A DNA stretch of 64,000 nucleotides. Source: Ditylenchus dipsaci. Lineage: Eukaryota > Nematoda > Chromadorea > Rhabditida > Anguinidae. A model generated the notes under the pieces. It had not been told where the DNA came from, ran no database searches, and saw nothing but the letters and a program-made list of their open reading frames with translations. Position numbers and translations under genes: made by a program. Each line of letters begins with the position of its first letter. Within the stretch, counting starts at the first letter, position 1. Of this stretch, positions 32,819 through 44,714 are shown one piece after another. The stretch is taken from positions 62,001-126,000 of the forward strand of contig SADC01000007.1 of assembly GCA_004194705.1 (NCBI GenBank), in the 5' to 3' direction.

Positions 32819-34010
32819 TCCGATTTTTCGGGGGGGGGGGGGGGGTATAAGAAAGTAGCTTTTTGGGGGGGGGGGAGGTATAAGCCAGTAGCGTCAAAAA
32901 TTTTTTAAAAGCATCTTTAATTTCACGTATTTCTGCTTAAAAGAAAGCTAAGATGTTAAACTTGAGGGTTCCGGAAAAATATCAAAGGTCAAATTTCAAA
33001 AAGTAGGCAAAAATCAGTCTTGAACACCACAAATTCAGAAAAAGTGTGACGGACGGACGGTCAAGACCCTCATGTCAAGACCCAAAATTAATGACACAAA
33101 TATGACCGGTGGTACCTTTTTCTAGTACCAAAATACTTATTTCTAGTACCAAAATTTCAATTTTTTTGAACTTTTCTCTTTTTCTCGTCACTTTGTAGGT
33201 ACACTTTTAATTTTTTTAACTATCGTGTAGCCCTGAATCTCAGCTACTCAACAAGATATCTTTTTTCAGTAAAAGATTTAAAAAACGTGAGAGTTAGAGA
33301 TGCGCGCACACACTTACCTTAGACATGATTCCGAGAAGTACTCTTGACCATAAAATGCATATAGAGTCTCTTTTTGCCACGGCCCAGTTGAAAAACATGG
33401 TGAGGCAGTCGAAGAATACATATATTTACTTTTATATTGTTCTGCCATAAAAGTGGCCCCTTTTATTCCTTCCTCTCCAATACAGCCCTTTATCCCTTTA
33501 AAATTCAAAAGGCGCCAATTTAAATTTTTCAAATTTTGACTAAAAAACCATGATACCCCGTCCCCCTGTGGTTCGGAATTTTTTTTTGTCAGAACCAAAA
33601 AAACAGCCGGCTTTCTCATGAAATCGTGGTCGAGAAACACGAAAATGATGTTATCTCCTCGATCTGATCAGTCCCCGTGAGGGGGGGGGGGGGGGTGGAT
33701 TCTATACTGCAACCAAAGGCATTATTTTGAGTTTTAGTCAATAAAAAATCGAGTTTTCGGACTACCCAAAATTACTTTTTTAGACCGTTTTTAAAGGGAC
33801 TTAGGGCTGTTTTGGGGTGGGAAAGGACCGAAAAGAGGGCAATTTGTTCCAAAAAGGAGGATGTTGAACAGTTGTTTTGAATACTGGGGCTACCGCATAA
33901 ATAAACTCTGGTATGCATGCTTTTTTATGCATCCAGAGTCTCTTCCGAGTGATTTGTGTCTAAGGTATGTGGGTGTGCGCATCTCAACTCCAAGCCTGCG
34001 GGAGAAACAC
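32819..34010. repeat. Family A repeat fragments with poly-G termini
   Basis: Poly-G runs at 32831-32845 and 32863-32877 followed by TAAGCCAGTAGCGTC (an element end), then family A hairpin text at 33290-33470 (GAGATGCGCGCACACAC, CATGATTCCGAGAAGTACTC) and at 33880-34000 (TCTGGTATGCATGC, GTGTGCGCATCTCAACTCC). Confidence 0.75.
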
Positions 34011-34079
34011 GAATATGCAATCGGTCTTTAAAAATTCCCCTCAAAAGTGGGTCAACCGTGGAGGGACTAAGCAAAGTCT

Positions 34080-35093
34080 AGCCATTTCGGGATCCCGCCG
34101 GGATCCTGTTCAAATTTCGGGATTTTTTCGTTTTTTACAAGAAATCATACACATAAATTGCTCTATGACTGAAAATACCTTCAGAAATATTTTATTGGCC
34201 CATCTGTCACATAAACGACGTCATTGATAGCTAGGGATCAAATACAATCAAAAGGTCGTACTCTAAAAGGTTATTATCTTTTATGTTTTTAAAACATTGT
34301 TATTGATGGAAAATTGGAATTAAAGCAGAATATGTTATCAAATAACATCCTGAACACGGTTCGGTCTTACCTAGGGTTGGGTGATGGGAATATTCCCAGG
34401 TTATTCCCGGTCTGAGTCTTAGATACGGACCGACAATGAAAAATCGGTTCGAATCTTTTCGAAAATAAACATTTTGACTGGAGTAAAAAATCCCTAAGTG
34501 ACCCAAAATTGCCCAAAATTATCTTTTTCCAACGTTTCAGCACCTGAATCATGCTTAAAGGACCATGCTCTTTACGCGCAGCGACATGCGCAAAATTCGA
34601 ATCGGCGGGGACACTTCTTTTTCGTCTCAAACTTTACTCTTTGGAGTCGTTCGCCATTACTCCAAAGAGTACAGTGCGAGACGAAAGAGAAGTGTGCCCC
34701 GCCGATTCAAATTTTGCGCATGCCGCTGCGCTCAAAGAGCATGGTCCTTTAAAACATGTTTTTAAGTGGCGGTTGACATTTTTCGATAAAAAAAAATTGA
34801 CCGAAAATTGACCTTTTGCTTGATGGGCCAAGGTAAACCAACCTGAACGGGTATCCAGATATTCTGAAAAATATAACCACCGTTTTAATGGTATTATATT
34901 TTGATGAAGATTTTGATGTATTCTTTAACGATTTTGATTGACTAGAAAATTTGCCATTCGGATTTCACAAATTTCGGGATCGGGATTTGAGAAATGATCG
35001 GGCGGGATTTTGGGACGTGATTTTGGCCAAAATCAGGGCAGGCGGGACGGGACCCCGCCCGGGATCCTGTCCCGATGCGGTCTCTAATTCTGA
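34080..35093. repeat. Repeat with GGGATCCCG-type ends
   Basis: The left end (TAGCCATTTCGGGATCCCG) and right end (GCCCGGGATCCTGTCCCG) are inverted relatives, like the GGGAC-word elements at 35579 and 42437. No clear TSD found, so the boundaries are approximate. Confidence 0.55.
34555..34752. mobile_element. Short TTAA-flanked palindromic element
   Basis: TTAA on both sides, TIRs AGGACCATGCTCTTT and AAAGAGCATGGTCCT. Arms carry GCGCAAAATTCGAATCGGCG and its near complement, so most of the 198 bp folds on itself. Confidence 0.88.
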
Positions 35094-35578
35094 TACGCTG
35101 TGGCCCGGTCAAAAAAATTTAGCGCCGGCGCCGACCATAATTTTTAATTGGCCCCGGCGCTGGAACAACACTGGTTCTAACATTCCCTGAACTGTTTACA
35201 AAATATTTGATGATAAACGTAAATGTATCCTTTGCATTTTGCTGTCTCTGCGAAAATTGTATTTGAGACTTTACAAGCAATTTCAAGTTTGGTTGAAATT
35301 GGATTTGTCCTGGTAGGAACAGGCAAAAAAAAGAATTTTCCCGGCAGATTTATTTTTTGAGTTTGTAAAGTGTGTTAATTGACATGTATTTCGCTGTTGC
35401 TCATCAGTTTGTGTTGAGAATTTTACATTAGAATCTTCATATGCGTTTGAAGGGGCATTAGGCGAATTGCTCCACGGCGAATCGATTCACAAGTGAATTG
35501 ATCCACAGGTGAATTGATCCACAGTGAATTAATCCACAGTGAATTGATCCCAGTGTGGGGAATACAGTTAATTTTAAC

Positions 35579-35874
35579 TATAGATGGCAAATAGCCTATT
35601 TCGGGACGGGACGGGACAAAATTTACTTTAAAAAATTTCGGGACGGGACACCGGGACGGGACAATGCCTAAAAACCCTTCGGGACGGGACGGGACGTCCC
35701 GATCCATTAATAAGGGAAAAATAAAGGAAAAATGAAGGAAAAATCGAAAAATCATTCCGGGACGGGACACACTAGAATTTTTTTCCGGGACGGGACACCG
35801 GGACGGGACAAGCCCTAAAATCCCTTCGGGACGGGACGGGACGGGATTCCCGTCCCGTCCCGAGGCCATCTCTA
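35579..35874. mobile_element. Nested hAT MITE with GGGACGGGAC words
   Basis: Perfect TSD ATTTTAAC (35571-35578 and 35875-35882). Ends TATAGATGGC and GGCCATCTCTA. The body is GGGACGGGACACC words. The long minus-strand ORF across it is a product of the repeats. Confidence 0.93.
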
Positions 35875-36129
35875 ATTTTAACTGGATTTTGAAAATAAGT
35901 TAAAAATAACTGATTTGAAAAATAGTTAATTTTAACTGATTTTAAATATTAGTTAAAATTAACTGAAACCCAAATCCAGTTAAAAATAGTTAAAATACTT
36001 TATCTTTTTGCTTCTTTTGTCTTTTTTGGTACTTTTCGGTGTTTTTAGTGCTTTTCTCGTGCTTCTCATGGTCCAAAACTTCCAGGATGACTAGTTACAG
36101 TCATAAAAGAAGAAAAAAATTTTTGCCTC

Positions 36130-36192
36130 GTGCCAGACTCGAACTCGAGCAAAAGTTTTTTTTTGCCACCCTTCACCACTAGGCCATAGAAA
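36130..36192 (-). other. tRNA-like sequence in left arm of the 35551 element
   Basis: Reverse strand shows TGGCCTAGTGG (A box, 36186-36176) and GAGTTCGAGTCT (B box, 36146-36135). Paired with the + copy at 36388. Confidence 0.55.
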
Positions 36193-36387
36193 CTCATCTC
36201 TGAGAGAGATCATTCCGATAACATGTATTAACATGGATTTATTTTGCAAAATATCAAGCAATTTCCTGTTTGTACAACTGTCTCAAGTGAATAAGTTTTG
36301 CTGCAGTTAATGGATGCAAGCACACTAAAGCGAGAAAATAAATCCATGTTAATATATGTTATCGGAATGGTCTCTCTCAGACATGAG

Positions 36388-36456
36388 TTTCTATGGCCTA
36401 GTGGTGAAGGGTGGCCCAAAAAAAAAACTTTTGTTCGAGTTCGAGTCTGGCACGAG
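36388..36456 (+). other. tRNA-like sequence in right arm of the 35551 element
   Basis: TGGCCTAGTGG at 36393-36403 and GAGTTCGAGTCT at 36437-36448. The poly-A tract between the boxes breaks any normal anticodon arm, so it is not a functional tRNA. Confidence 0.55.
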
Positions 36457-37564
36457 GCAAAAATTTTTTCTTCTTTTATGACTGTAACTAGTCATCCTGG
36501 AAGTTTTGGACCATGAGAAGCACGAGAAAAGCACTAAAAACACCGAAAAGTACCAAAAAAGACAAAAGAAGCAAAAAGATAAAGAATTTTAACTATTTTT
36601 ATCTGGATTTGGGTTTCAGTTAATTTTAACTAAAATTTAAAATCAGTTAAAATTAACTATTTTTCAAATTAGTTATTTTTAACTAATTTTCAAAATCCAG
36701 TTAAAATTAACTGTATTCCCCACACTGATTGATCCACAAAAATTTGTCTCGGCAAGAAATTTTTATTTAAGGATTCTGTTATCGAATTTTGTTTTCTAGA
36801 AACCCTTTTTTATTTCAGCACTAGGTAAATTTCTCGAGGTTTAATCCTTCTCAAGGTAAATTAACCCTCCGAATTTTCGAGGTATTAGGTTCCGATCCTG
36901 GTGGTAGCAAACATTATCGTTCCTCGAATAAAAGTCATAATCTAGTTTTAATGAGAAGAGTAAGTTTCAGAGTGGGTAGGGGAACCCCTGGTACCTCCTT
37001 TGAGTGGAGGTCCACCTCCAAAATCCAAAATTTTTGAGTTGGCTGAAAGTAATTGAAAATCATCGTACCTTATCCAGAATCGTGACCTGGACACGAATTG
37101 ATAACGCTAAAACAGCGACTTCACTTACAGGAGCCCCAGTTCTGGAGTAGTTTCGGATCCCTTAGGGTATGGAAGTGGTAGTACCAAGAAGTACCAAGTT
37201 TCTGGATAGTGGTGCCTAAATGGTAGTACTCTGTCGATTATTTTTATCTCAGACTATTTTTGTAGTGCATCTGACCATGTTGGTAGCTGGATTATCTCGA
37301 TATCCCATGTACTAACAAAACTCAGTAATCGTCCACTTGGATCAAATTTTTTACGTTTTTGGGTTCTAAAACTTATTTTCTGCACTAATTCGAGCATTCT
37401 GGACAAGCACTTGGTTTGGTTGGTGCATGGATTATCCAGTATAACCAAGGTTGGATTATAGAAATATATTTTAAATTGTGAGAGTCTTTCACAGAACAAA
37501 AAAGACTAATTATACAACCCTCACAAAAATGTTTTCGTGGATCAGCCATACTTAGATGATTACT

Positions 37565-38205
37565 AACTGGTGGACAATAAGTTCCCGGACAACTTTTGAG
37601 CTCACTTTTTAAAATAAAAATTTAACGCTGAGAAAATTCCAAAAATAGGTTTTGTAGCCCTGAATCTCCTCTTTCAAATGGCATATTGCTTTCAGCTTGA
37701 CTATTTTGGAAAAGTCACCATTACCATTACAGAATGATTTTTGAAAATCTGAGTGTTGAGATATGCCCTTTTAGAAAAAATCAATTTCTTGTAAAAATGA
37801 CCACAATGAAAGTTTTTGTCAATTTTTCGGATTTTGGTCATTTTTTCAAGAAATTGATTTTTCCAAAGATTTTCAAAAATCATTCTGTAATATGTGTTTT
37901 GTAGCTCTTGAGCTGCGCTACAACAAGGTGATAAAATTTTGTAGTGACGCTCAAAATTCAATGAAACATTTGACCAGTTAAAGTGATAAAATTGTTGGTG
38001 ACCTTCTCAAAATGACCAGACAAGTGTTTGGAGCCAAATGGTGACTTATCCAAAATAGTCAAGCTCAAAGCAATATGCCATTTGAAAGAGGAGATTCAGG
38101 GCTAAAAAACCTTTTTTTTTTTGGAATTTTCTCATCGTTTAATTTTTATTTTTAAAAGTGAGCTCAAAAGTTGTCCGGGAACTTATTGTTCACCAGTTAC
38201 AATTA
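37565..38205. mobile_element. Fold-back element with TAACTGGTGGACAATAAG ends
   Basis: Inverted ends TAACTGGTGGACAATAAG and CTTATTGTTCACCAGTTA, inner arms GTTGTCCGGGAACTTATTG and complement, GGCATATTGCTTTCAGCTTG and complement. No coding sequence. Nested in the 35455-38545 composite. Confidence 0.85.
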
Positions 38206-38670
38206 TTCGGATTGCAGTAGTCAGCTGGTTCCTTTAAGAAATGACTGAAAAACCTATGCATGACTAATACGTGAGTGTTAATAGCCACAATAGCATCAAC
38301 TACGTACTAAAAATAGCCAGCAAGAAGTAAAAGGGTAGAAAAACAGAGTTAATATTGTGGCCCTTTTTTTACCGGTCCCCTTATTGCAGCCCCTTTTCAC
38401 CATGTACCGTGTAAGAAAAAAACCATATACCCAAATAAATTTCGTGCCGAGACAAATTTGTGTGAATCAATTCACTGTGGATCACTTGTGGATCAATTCA
38501 CCGGTGGATCAATTCACCGTGGATCAATTCGCTGTGGATCAAGGATCAACATAAACTCCAGTGGACCCCAGAGATCATAAGACTTTACGTTGTGAACTTT
38601 GCTCACCATCCTCCCTCTGGCTGAACCACTCGCTGCTACCAGAAAAGTTTATGAAGGAAGAGGCAAAATG

Positions 38671-38743
38671 GTGCTGGCAGGAATCTAACCTGCAGCTTTC
38701 AGTTTGCCCGGCTGATGTGCTACCATTACACTACGCCGCCACC
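38671..38743 (-). other. tRNA-like sequence (probable SINE or tRNA pseudogene)
   Basis: Reverse strand has an A-box-like TAGTGTAATGGTAGCA, a perfect 5-bp T stem GCAGG...CCTGC around TTAGATT, and a D stem GTGT...GCAC. The acceptor stem pairs at only about 5 of 7 positions. It is the most tRNA-like of the six candidates here. Confidence 0.45.
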
Positions 38744-38849
38744 CCTTCCTTGTTTTCCTAGAGGCTTATGTATTTCGGGTCTCTTTAGAGAACCAAGGTG
38801 AAAAATCCTTACAGAATTTCAATAATTAGGTAAAAAATTTTGACCCTAG

Positions 38850-39075
38850 TAGCGTATACCCCCTCCCCCCAATTCCTAAAAAATTCTCCTTCTGAAACCT
38901 GAGTGAAAAGTACCCAAATATATGTCCAAAACCCAGAAAAAATGCGTAGCACAGTTATTAGTCACAACTTCTACCCCGGGCCTGAGGGCTAAGCCTGAAC
39001 TTGTTGTTTCAATGGCTAGTTACAGCAATTTTTATAATAAAAATTTTGAGGAGGGGTGTTCTTTAATAGCGCCAA
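38850..39075. mobile_element. Short family A-type element with CTAGTAGCG and poly-C ends
   Basis: Left GACCCTAGTAGCGTATACCCCC and right GGGGTGTTCTTTAATAGCGCC are inverted relatives of the 51006 and 60352 ends, with AAAATTTT-like text on both sides. About 220 bp. Confidence 0.6.
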
Positions 39076-39787
39076 AAATTTGAATTGGTAAGGAAAAATT
39101 TAGAACAGGTGGCCATGGTCTTTTAACCCATCTCTGCCTATGTGTCCCAAATTTCTTTCTGGTTCATTGTCCCACACCAGGGATGAGCTTTCGCGTCTAT
39201 TTATATATAAACTAGACTTTTGTTAGACGCACTTCACGTCTAGATAAAGTCTATTCAGCTGAGATAAGTCAATTTAGACGTACGGCTATTTTAGACGTAA
39301 AGTCTATTTAGACGTGAAGTCTAACAGAAATTTATTTGAATTTAGCTTTTTTTATACCACTTTTTCGTGTTCTTGTTGTTTAAACAAGTCAAAATAATAT
39401 TATGGCAATCAGCACAAGTAATAAATACTCTTGCTTCACACTTTATTAGTCATGAGCAGTGTTTGCAAATCCTGTGTAACCTGAATAATAGAACTGAAAC
39501 TTTAAATTTATACATGCAGATCCCCAAACCAGGGCTGATTACCAAATAGTATAGTGAATATCCACTTGAATGTCGTACCTACTAGCATCGAAATTTCGCC
39601 CCTGCAGTAATGTTAAGCGGACATTTATGTTTCTGAAGCATTTTAGAGTCAAAATGGTATTTTAAGCACACTGAGGGCAATAAACCTCTGCCAAGAAGCA
39701 TTAAAACCCCGAAAAAAACAAATTTAGCCCTGTTATTTGGTTTTTTTCGCAGACTTCAACATTAAATATTTTTCAACAAAACAATCT

Positions 39788-41060
39788 TCACACCCTACGA
39801 TCCATCGAAATTGACTTTTTCTTGAAACCACTCAAAAAGTCAGTTGTTCCGTTTTCGTATAATATGCTGTTCACAATGGATCCGTATCTGCGTCCGCGTC
39901 CGTAAACGCAGGCCGTAAAACGGTCCGTGTATTTCCACACAAAACGCACGTTTACGGAGACGAAGCCACTTCTTTTAGCTAGTACAACGAAAACCTGAAT
40001 TAGATTAATTTCATAAATATAAAAGGGATTTAGTGAAACTCTAACTTGTTCAAACAAAGGCGGAGATATCTTGAATGTCCCATCAGCATAAATCTTCTTG
40101 ACCATTCCCATCCATTGCTCATAGCTCTTCCGGCCAAAGATGAAGATTCGGCTTTGATTGTTTGATCATAACCTGAGTCTGCTGAAAGCCATCCATCTAG
40201 TTTACGTTCGGTCACTGCTTCGTAGATAGAGTATGAGTGTGGAATCACAATGCTCTGTAAGCCAAATAGATTTTTTGGAAAATACTCGAACATCTAACCT
40301 GAACATTCTTTGGATTTTCTGACGGTTTTCAATCATCAGCATCTGTGCGGACTCTTTGAATTCCTCGTTTTCTTGCTGCTACTTTCGGAAGATTGTCTCG
40401 GATACCAGATGTGCGAGACTGATTTCGGCTATTTCACCGGTACGCCTGATGAAATTCGCTACAATTTCACAAGAAATGTTTAGATTTAAGAATCTACCAT
40501 AGTTGTAGAAGTTGCTAACTGCTTCTCTTCGTTTCTGATAGCTGCAATTGCGATATTGGATGGATCTGGATCGCAACCATGTCCTGTAACCATCCTGAAA
40601 GACTTTTTCCAAACTACAAAATAACATCTAGTACAAAATAACATCTAGTCTCGATACAGTGTAGCTTTACATTATATCGAGGGTTACACTATATCGAGGG
40701 TACACTGTAAGCCAGTTTGGCTTAGAGCTGTCTAAATGAGGTTGAAAAAATGTACACTATATCGAGATCTACACTATATCGAGGGTGCACTGTATCGAGA
40801 GTTGACTGTATAAACAATTTACTTGCAGAAGGCTCATCCACAAAGAACCAAGCTCTGCCTTTGCATCCGTTGGTTTTTTTGATCACAGTCTGTTGAAACC
40901 TTTCCATGATTGATTCCTCTTATCGGCCGCTGCTTATAATACAACCTTCCATCGTGAAAGAATTTCTTGTTGCCACAATTTGAATTTAAAGAATTAGGCT
41001 TAGCAAGGAGAGCGTCCATCTGAAATAGTAGCAGTTGCCCTACAAAAGTGACAAACAAAT
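39788..41060 (-). pseudogene. FLYWCH zinc-finger / MULE transposase-like remnant
   Basis: Minus strand: a FLYWCH-like stretch (FFHDGRLYYKQRP, later CKGRAWFFVDEP, about 41000-40840) followed leftward by pieces including SIYEAVTERKLDG (about 40230) and KKIYADGTFKISPPLFEQ (about 40100-40050), the 'DGTFK..P..F.Q' signature of MULE transposases. The pieces are in several frames and interrupted by the Tc1-type MITE at 40645-40810, so it is dead or badly fragmented. FLYWCH-MULE combinations are known in nematode genomes. Confidence 0.7.
40645..40810. mobile_element. Second copy of the ACACTATATCGAGGG MITE
   Basis: Same text as 330-519, including CAGTTTGGCTTAGAGCTG and GAGAGTTGACTGTA at the right end; the left end is clipped to CTAGTCTCGATACAGTG. 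Interrupts the FLYWCH/MULE remnant. Confidence 0.85.
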
Positions 41061-41065
41061 TTCTT

Positions 41066-41205
41066 GCAGTAGAAAAATGACCGGTAGAAAAATGTCGCGG
41101 TAGAAAAATGTCGCGGTAGAAAAGTGTCCGGTAGAAAAATGTCCGGTAGAAAAATGTCGCGGTAGAAAAATGTCGTAGGTAGAAAAATGTCTTGTACCCA
41201 TAAAG
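41066..41205. repeat. Tandem array of GGTAGAAAAATGTCGC, about 7 units
   Basis: Units of about 17-18 bp alternating ...ATGTCGC and ...GTGTCCG. Flanking sequence does not match the unit. Confidence 0.9.
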
Positions 41206-41539
41206 ACCAATAGGCGACAGTATGCGAGGAATAATAAGGCAATGAGGTCGCTAAAAATAAAAATAATCTGTTTTTGAACGACTTTAAAGAATTTCTGAGG
41301 GAATTTTCAGCAAACTTAAAAAGAGATTCGACTTGGGAATCAAAGTGTTTAAAAAAGTGACAATAAAATTATTATGAAGCTATAAGAAGGTTATGATCGG
41401 GTCCTTGACCCTTTTTGTTTTGTGAGGGTGTGCGAAAAGTCGTAGATTTGAAAAACAAATGCTTAACATAATTAAGGGACGAAGAATAGTAAAGATGCTA
41501 GCCCTAAAATATGTGAGAGACATTGCAGCTCCAGAACCT

Positions 41540-41900
41540 GGTCAAAGGTAAATCGATTTCCCTGTCGACGTTGTTGATGTTTTGGAAGACGAGTTAGAAA
41601 AGTATTCATCCACCGCTGGATTCGACATTAATTTACTAAAATTCTGGAAAGACAACGAGAAGGCAAAAAGCCTACTGAATGCTACATAACTAACAAAAAA
41701 TCAAAAATAAATAGGTCTATCCCATCCTGTCAAGAGTAGCCCGAGAAATACTGTGTATTCCAGCGTCTAGCGCATCTAGCGAAAGGGCGTTTTTTTCTTA
41801 GGGGTTAGTTGCAGCAGACCTTAGGAATCGTTTGACCAGTGAAAAAACATCGTCGATAATTATGCTTCGATCTATGCACTATGATCAAAACAATTTTTTT
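41540..41900 (+). pseudogene. hAT transposase C-terminal remnant
   Basis: Frame pieces VDVLEDELEKYSS, FWKDNEKAKSLL, YPILSRVAREIL, CIPASSASSERAFFS, then a stop, then GLVAADLRNRLTSEK. This is the hAT dimerisation domain broken by frame changes and a TAG. It lies inside the 39178-44682 element and may be what is left of its own transposase. Confidence 0.82.
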
Positions 41901-42436
41901 ACAATTATTTAAAAATCCAGTTAATGCCAATAAAGTGTGAAGCAAAAGTATTTGTTATTCATGTTGATTGCCATAATATTATCTTGACTTGTTTTAACAA
42001 TAAGAACAACTTTAAGTAAGAAAAAATGGTTAATTTTTCATATTTATAAAATTTAATTTTTAGGGTATTCAGATGGATATCCACCTGACGCAAGGAACAC
42101 CTACGTCACGAATTGGGACCGGAATGAGTAAAATTGTATTTTCGGTCCTAACAAACCCAATTCCATACACAATTTCACCTATTTTGTTTTTTTCAGATTA
42201 TGCAGATTGATATCCATCTAACCCAGGGAGAAACTACATGAGGTTTTGGGTTCGGGTGGGTAAAATCGCAGTCTCGATCATAACAAACCGACAAAACAAC
42301 AACATAACAAACCGACAAATACAAAGCAAACTTGACTAATAAAGTGTGAAGGAGAAGTATTTATTACTCGTGCTGACTGCCATAATATTATTTTGACTTG
42401 TTCAAACAACAAGAACACAAAAAGTGGTATAAAAAA

Positions 42437-43569
42437 TAGTGATGGAAATATTCAAATTTCGGGACTACCAGGACGGGACTTTTAGAAAAAAAATTTCGGG
42501 ACCGGGACCGGGACTTTTCAAAAATTTCACCGGGACCAGAAAAAAGTCCGATCGGGACTGTAAAAAGATAACCTTTAAAAAATTTGTAAATACTCTATTT
42601 TCTCAAATTTTGCGGCTTCTCGATTTCGAGGACAGGAAATATAGAAGATATGCATGGAAACAATGGGAAAAAGTTTCTGATCAAAAAATTTCAAAAATTG
42701 AATTTTTAATTTTCCGAATTTTTTCGGGCTATCCTGTATATTAGAGGTATGCACGGGATTGGGATCGCTCTCGAATCGGGAACCGCATTCCGAGGATTTT
42801 GATGTTGAATCCTGATCTCGAATCCCTCCCCATCGATTTTGAAAATCTCGATCCCGAAAATTGCCAACCCCAATGAGCATTTTAAAAATAATTTTTGGCC
42901 AGATAATTTTTGTTTTTACATAATTTTGTGGTTTTCATGCTAATCCCGATCCCGAATTCTTTTAAGGCCTCAATCCTGATCCCGAAATCTCTCTCGGGGC
43001 GAAATGCACACCTCTACTATATATGTCAGCATAGAGCGAATACTTTACATCGCTGTTTTTGTATTTTCTTAGTCCAACGAGCTCTACTGATCTCTTTTTA
43101 TGTTTATAGTTAAGCGCTCAAAAATTTTAAAATTGATCTCCAGTTTTTTGGATTTTGGATGTCTGAAAATTGAACGGCCGGCTGCATAATTAAATCAATA
43201 ATTAATATAGATTGATTAAAATCGAAAGTTTACTTAGAACTAAGTGTAAACAGTTCACTCTTGCACCATTTGTAAAGAGTTTACTTTAAACCCTCTTTTT
43301 TAGTTCGATAAGAAACAAACTCAGGCACAAACAAGAGTGTAATAATCATATGAGATCTAAAAACGACAAAAATAGACAGGAAAAAAACAAAAACCGCAAA
43401 AATTCTGTTGTAGGAAAATTAAATAAAAGTCCCGAATTTTTTCAAATTTTCGGGACCGGGACCGGGACTTTTGTTTCAAAATTTCGGGACCACCGGGACG
43501 GGACTTTTGCCTAAATTTTCTTCGGCGGGACGGGACTTTCGGGACCGTCCCGTCCCGCTTCCATCACTA
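42437..43569. mobile_element. hAT element with GGGACCGGGAC words, 8-bp TSD
   Basis: Perfect TSD ATAAAAAA (42429-42436 and 43570-43577). TIRs TAGTGATGGAA and TTCCATCACTA. GGGACCGGGACTTTT words at both ends in opposite orientation. Inside is a further CGGGATTGGGATC-type segment (42750-43015). No transposase found. Confidence 0.93.
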
Positions 43570-43673
43570 ATAAAAAAGCTAAATTCAAATAAATTTCTGT
43601 TAGACTTTACGTCTAAAATAGACGTACGTCTAAATAGACTTTATGTCTAAAATAGACGCACGTCTAAATAGAC

Positions 43674-44596
43674 GGTTATGGTTATATATTCCGCCGCGTA
43701 TATTCCGCCAACATATATTCCGCCAGCGTATATTCCGCCAACATATATTCTGCCAACATATATTCCGCCACATGCATGATTTATGTCTCAGGTATATGTG
43801 TGTGGGCATCTTAACCGCCTATTTTGCCTAGAACGATGTCCTGAGTTCATTAGTGAAGATCAAAAAGTAGTTTTCTGTCGCCAAATTTTCATAGTGTACT
43901 CAAGCCGTCTAGCTGGACATCCACATGGAGGAGGGAAAACTACCTCAGTTTCTAAGGTGTTGATAAATTCATGCCAGGTTTTGCATAAGTTGAAACTAGA
44001 TTCTACCAAAATTGTGGTTTTACCCACCTCGAGCCCAATAATTGGACCAGGCACCTCCTGGTCGGGTGGATATCCACCTTGATGGTCTGAAAAATTAAAA
44101 TTTAGTTGAAATTAATAACTAACCCTTGGACCTTAAAATTGCATAGGGAGTCGGGTTTGTTAGTACCGAAATTGAGATTTCCCCCATCCGGAGCGAAAAA
44201 CCTTGTGTAGGTATCCCTCGGTCAGGTATTTATCTTCCCAGATGGCCTAAAAAACAGTTCAAATCAATAACAAACCACTGTTCCAACCCTAAACTTTTCC
44301 GACAAAACCGAAAATTATGCCTATGGCTATACTCTGCCTTTCACTATGTCATTCATAGCTATGTCTATGACTCTGCGCTCATGAATTTTGAAACACCGCT
44401 GCAAATCATGGATGGCGAAAACGCAAAATTTCCCAAAAAAAAGTTTTTTCGGGTTGCGTGAATTCAAACTGCTGCAAAATGCATGTGGCGGAATATATGT
44501 TGGCGGAATATATGTTGGCGGAATATATGTGGCGGAATATATGTTGGCGGAATATACGTTGGCGGAATATACGCGGCGGAATATATGACCATAACC
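43674..44596. mobile_element. hAT element with ATATTCCGCCAAC words, 8-bp TSD
   Basis: Perfect TSD AAATAGAC (43666-43673 and 44597-44604). TIRs GGTTATGG and CCATAACC. About six ATATTCCGCCAAC words at the left face six GTTGGCGGAATAT words at the right. The target was the TAGACGT-word region of the outer element. Confidence 0.94.
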
Positions 44597-44714
44597 AAAT
44601 AGACTTATCTCAACTGAATAGACTTTATCTAGACTTGAAATGCGTCTAATACAGTCTATTTAGACGCGAAATCTCATCCCTGTCCCACACCTCATGTAAC
44701 GAAGATCTCAGATC

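Larger units (their letters stand above)
35551..36727. mobile_element. hAT element with AGTTAAAATTAACT words and tRNA-like pair, 8-bp TSD
   Basis: Perfect TSD ATTGATCC (35543-35550 and 36728-36735). TIRs CAGTGTGGGGAATACAGTTA and TAACTGTATTCCCCACACTG are exact over 20 bp. The interior is a long inverted repeat (AAAAGATAAAGNATTTTAACT, CATGGTCCAAAACTTCCAGG and complement) and holds two tRNA-like sequences in opposite orientation. Confidence 0.95.
35455..38545. repeat. Composite fold-back with GTGAATTGATCCACA words
   Basis: Tandem GTGAATTGATCCACA words at 35485-35550 face inverted GTGGATCAATTCACC words at 38470-38540; inside them TTGTCTCGGCAAGAAATTT (36745) faces AAATTTCGTGCCGAGACAA (38437). It contains the nested elements at 35551, 35579 and 37565. 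No TSD could be assigned. Confidence 0.75.
39178..44682. mobile_element. 5.5-kb nested hAT element with TAGACGT words, 8-bp TSD
   Basis: Perfect TSD TCCCACAC (39170-39177 and 44683-44690). TIRs CAGGGATGAGCTTTCGCGTC and GACGCGAAATCTCATCCCTG. Subterminal words TAGACGTAAAGTCTA occur in both orientations. Inside are a hAT transposase relic (41540), a FLYWCH/MULE relic (39788-41060), and two later hAT insertions (42437, 43674) with their own TSDs. Confidence 0.94.

Noticed and set aside
32161..33700. Poly-G tracts as G-quadruplex regulatory sites
   Set aside because: They mark the ends of family A elements and vary in length in a way consistent with homopolymer error.
35423..35869. 148-aa minus-strand ORF rich in PSRPEG repeats
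   Set aside because: It runs across the GGGACGGGAC words of a hAT MITE with its own TSD and part of the surrounding fold-back.
43674..44596. CRISPR-like array (regular ATATTCCGCC units)
   Set aside because: Eukaryotic context, units contiguous or with no unique spacers, inverted at the two ends, flanked by an 8-bp TSD.
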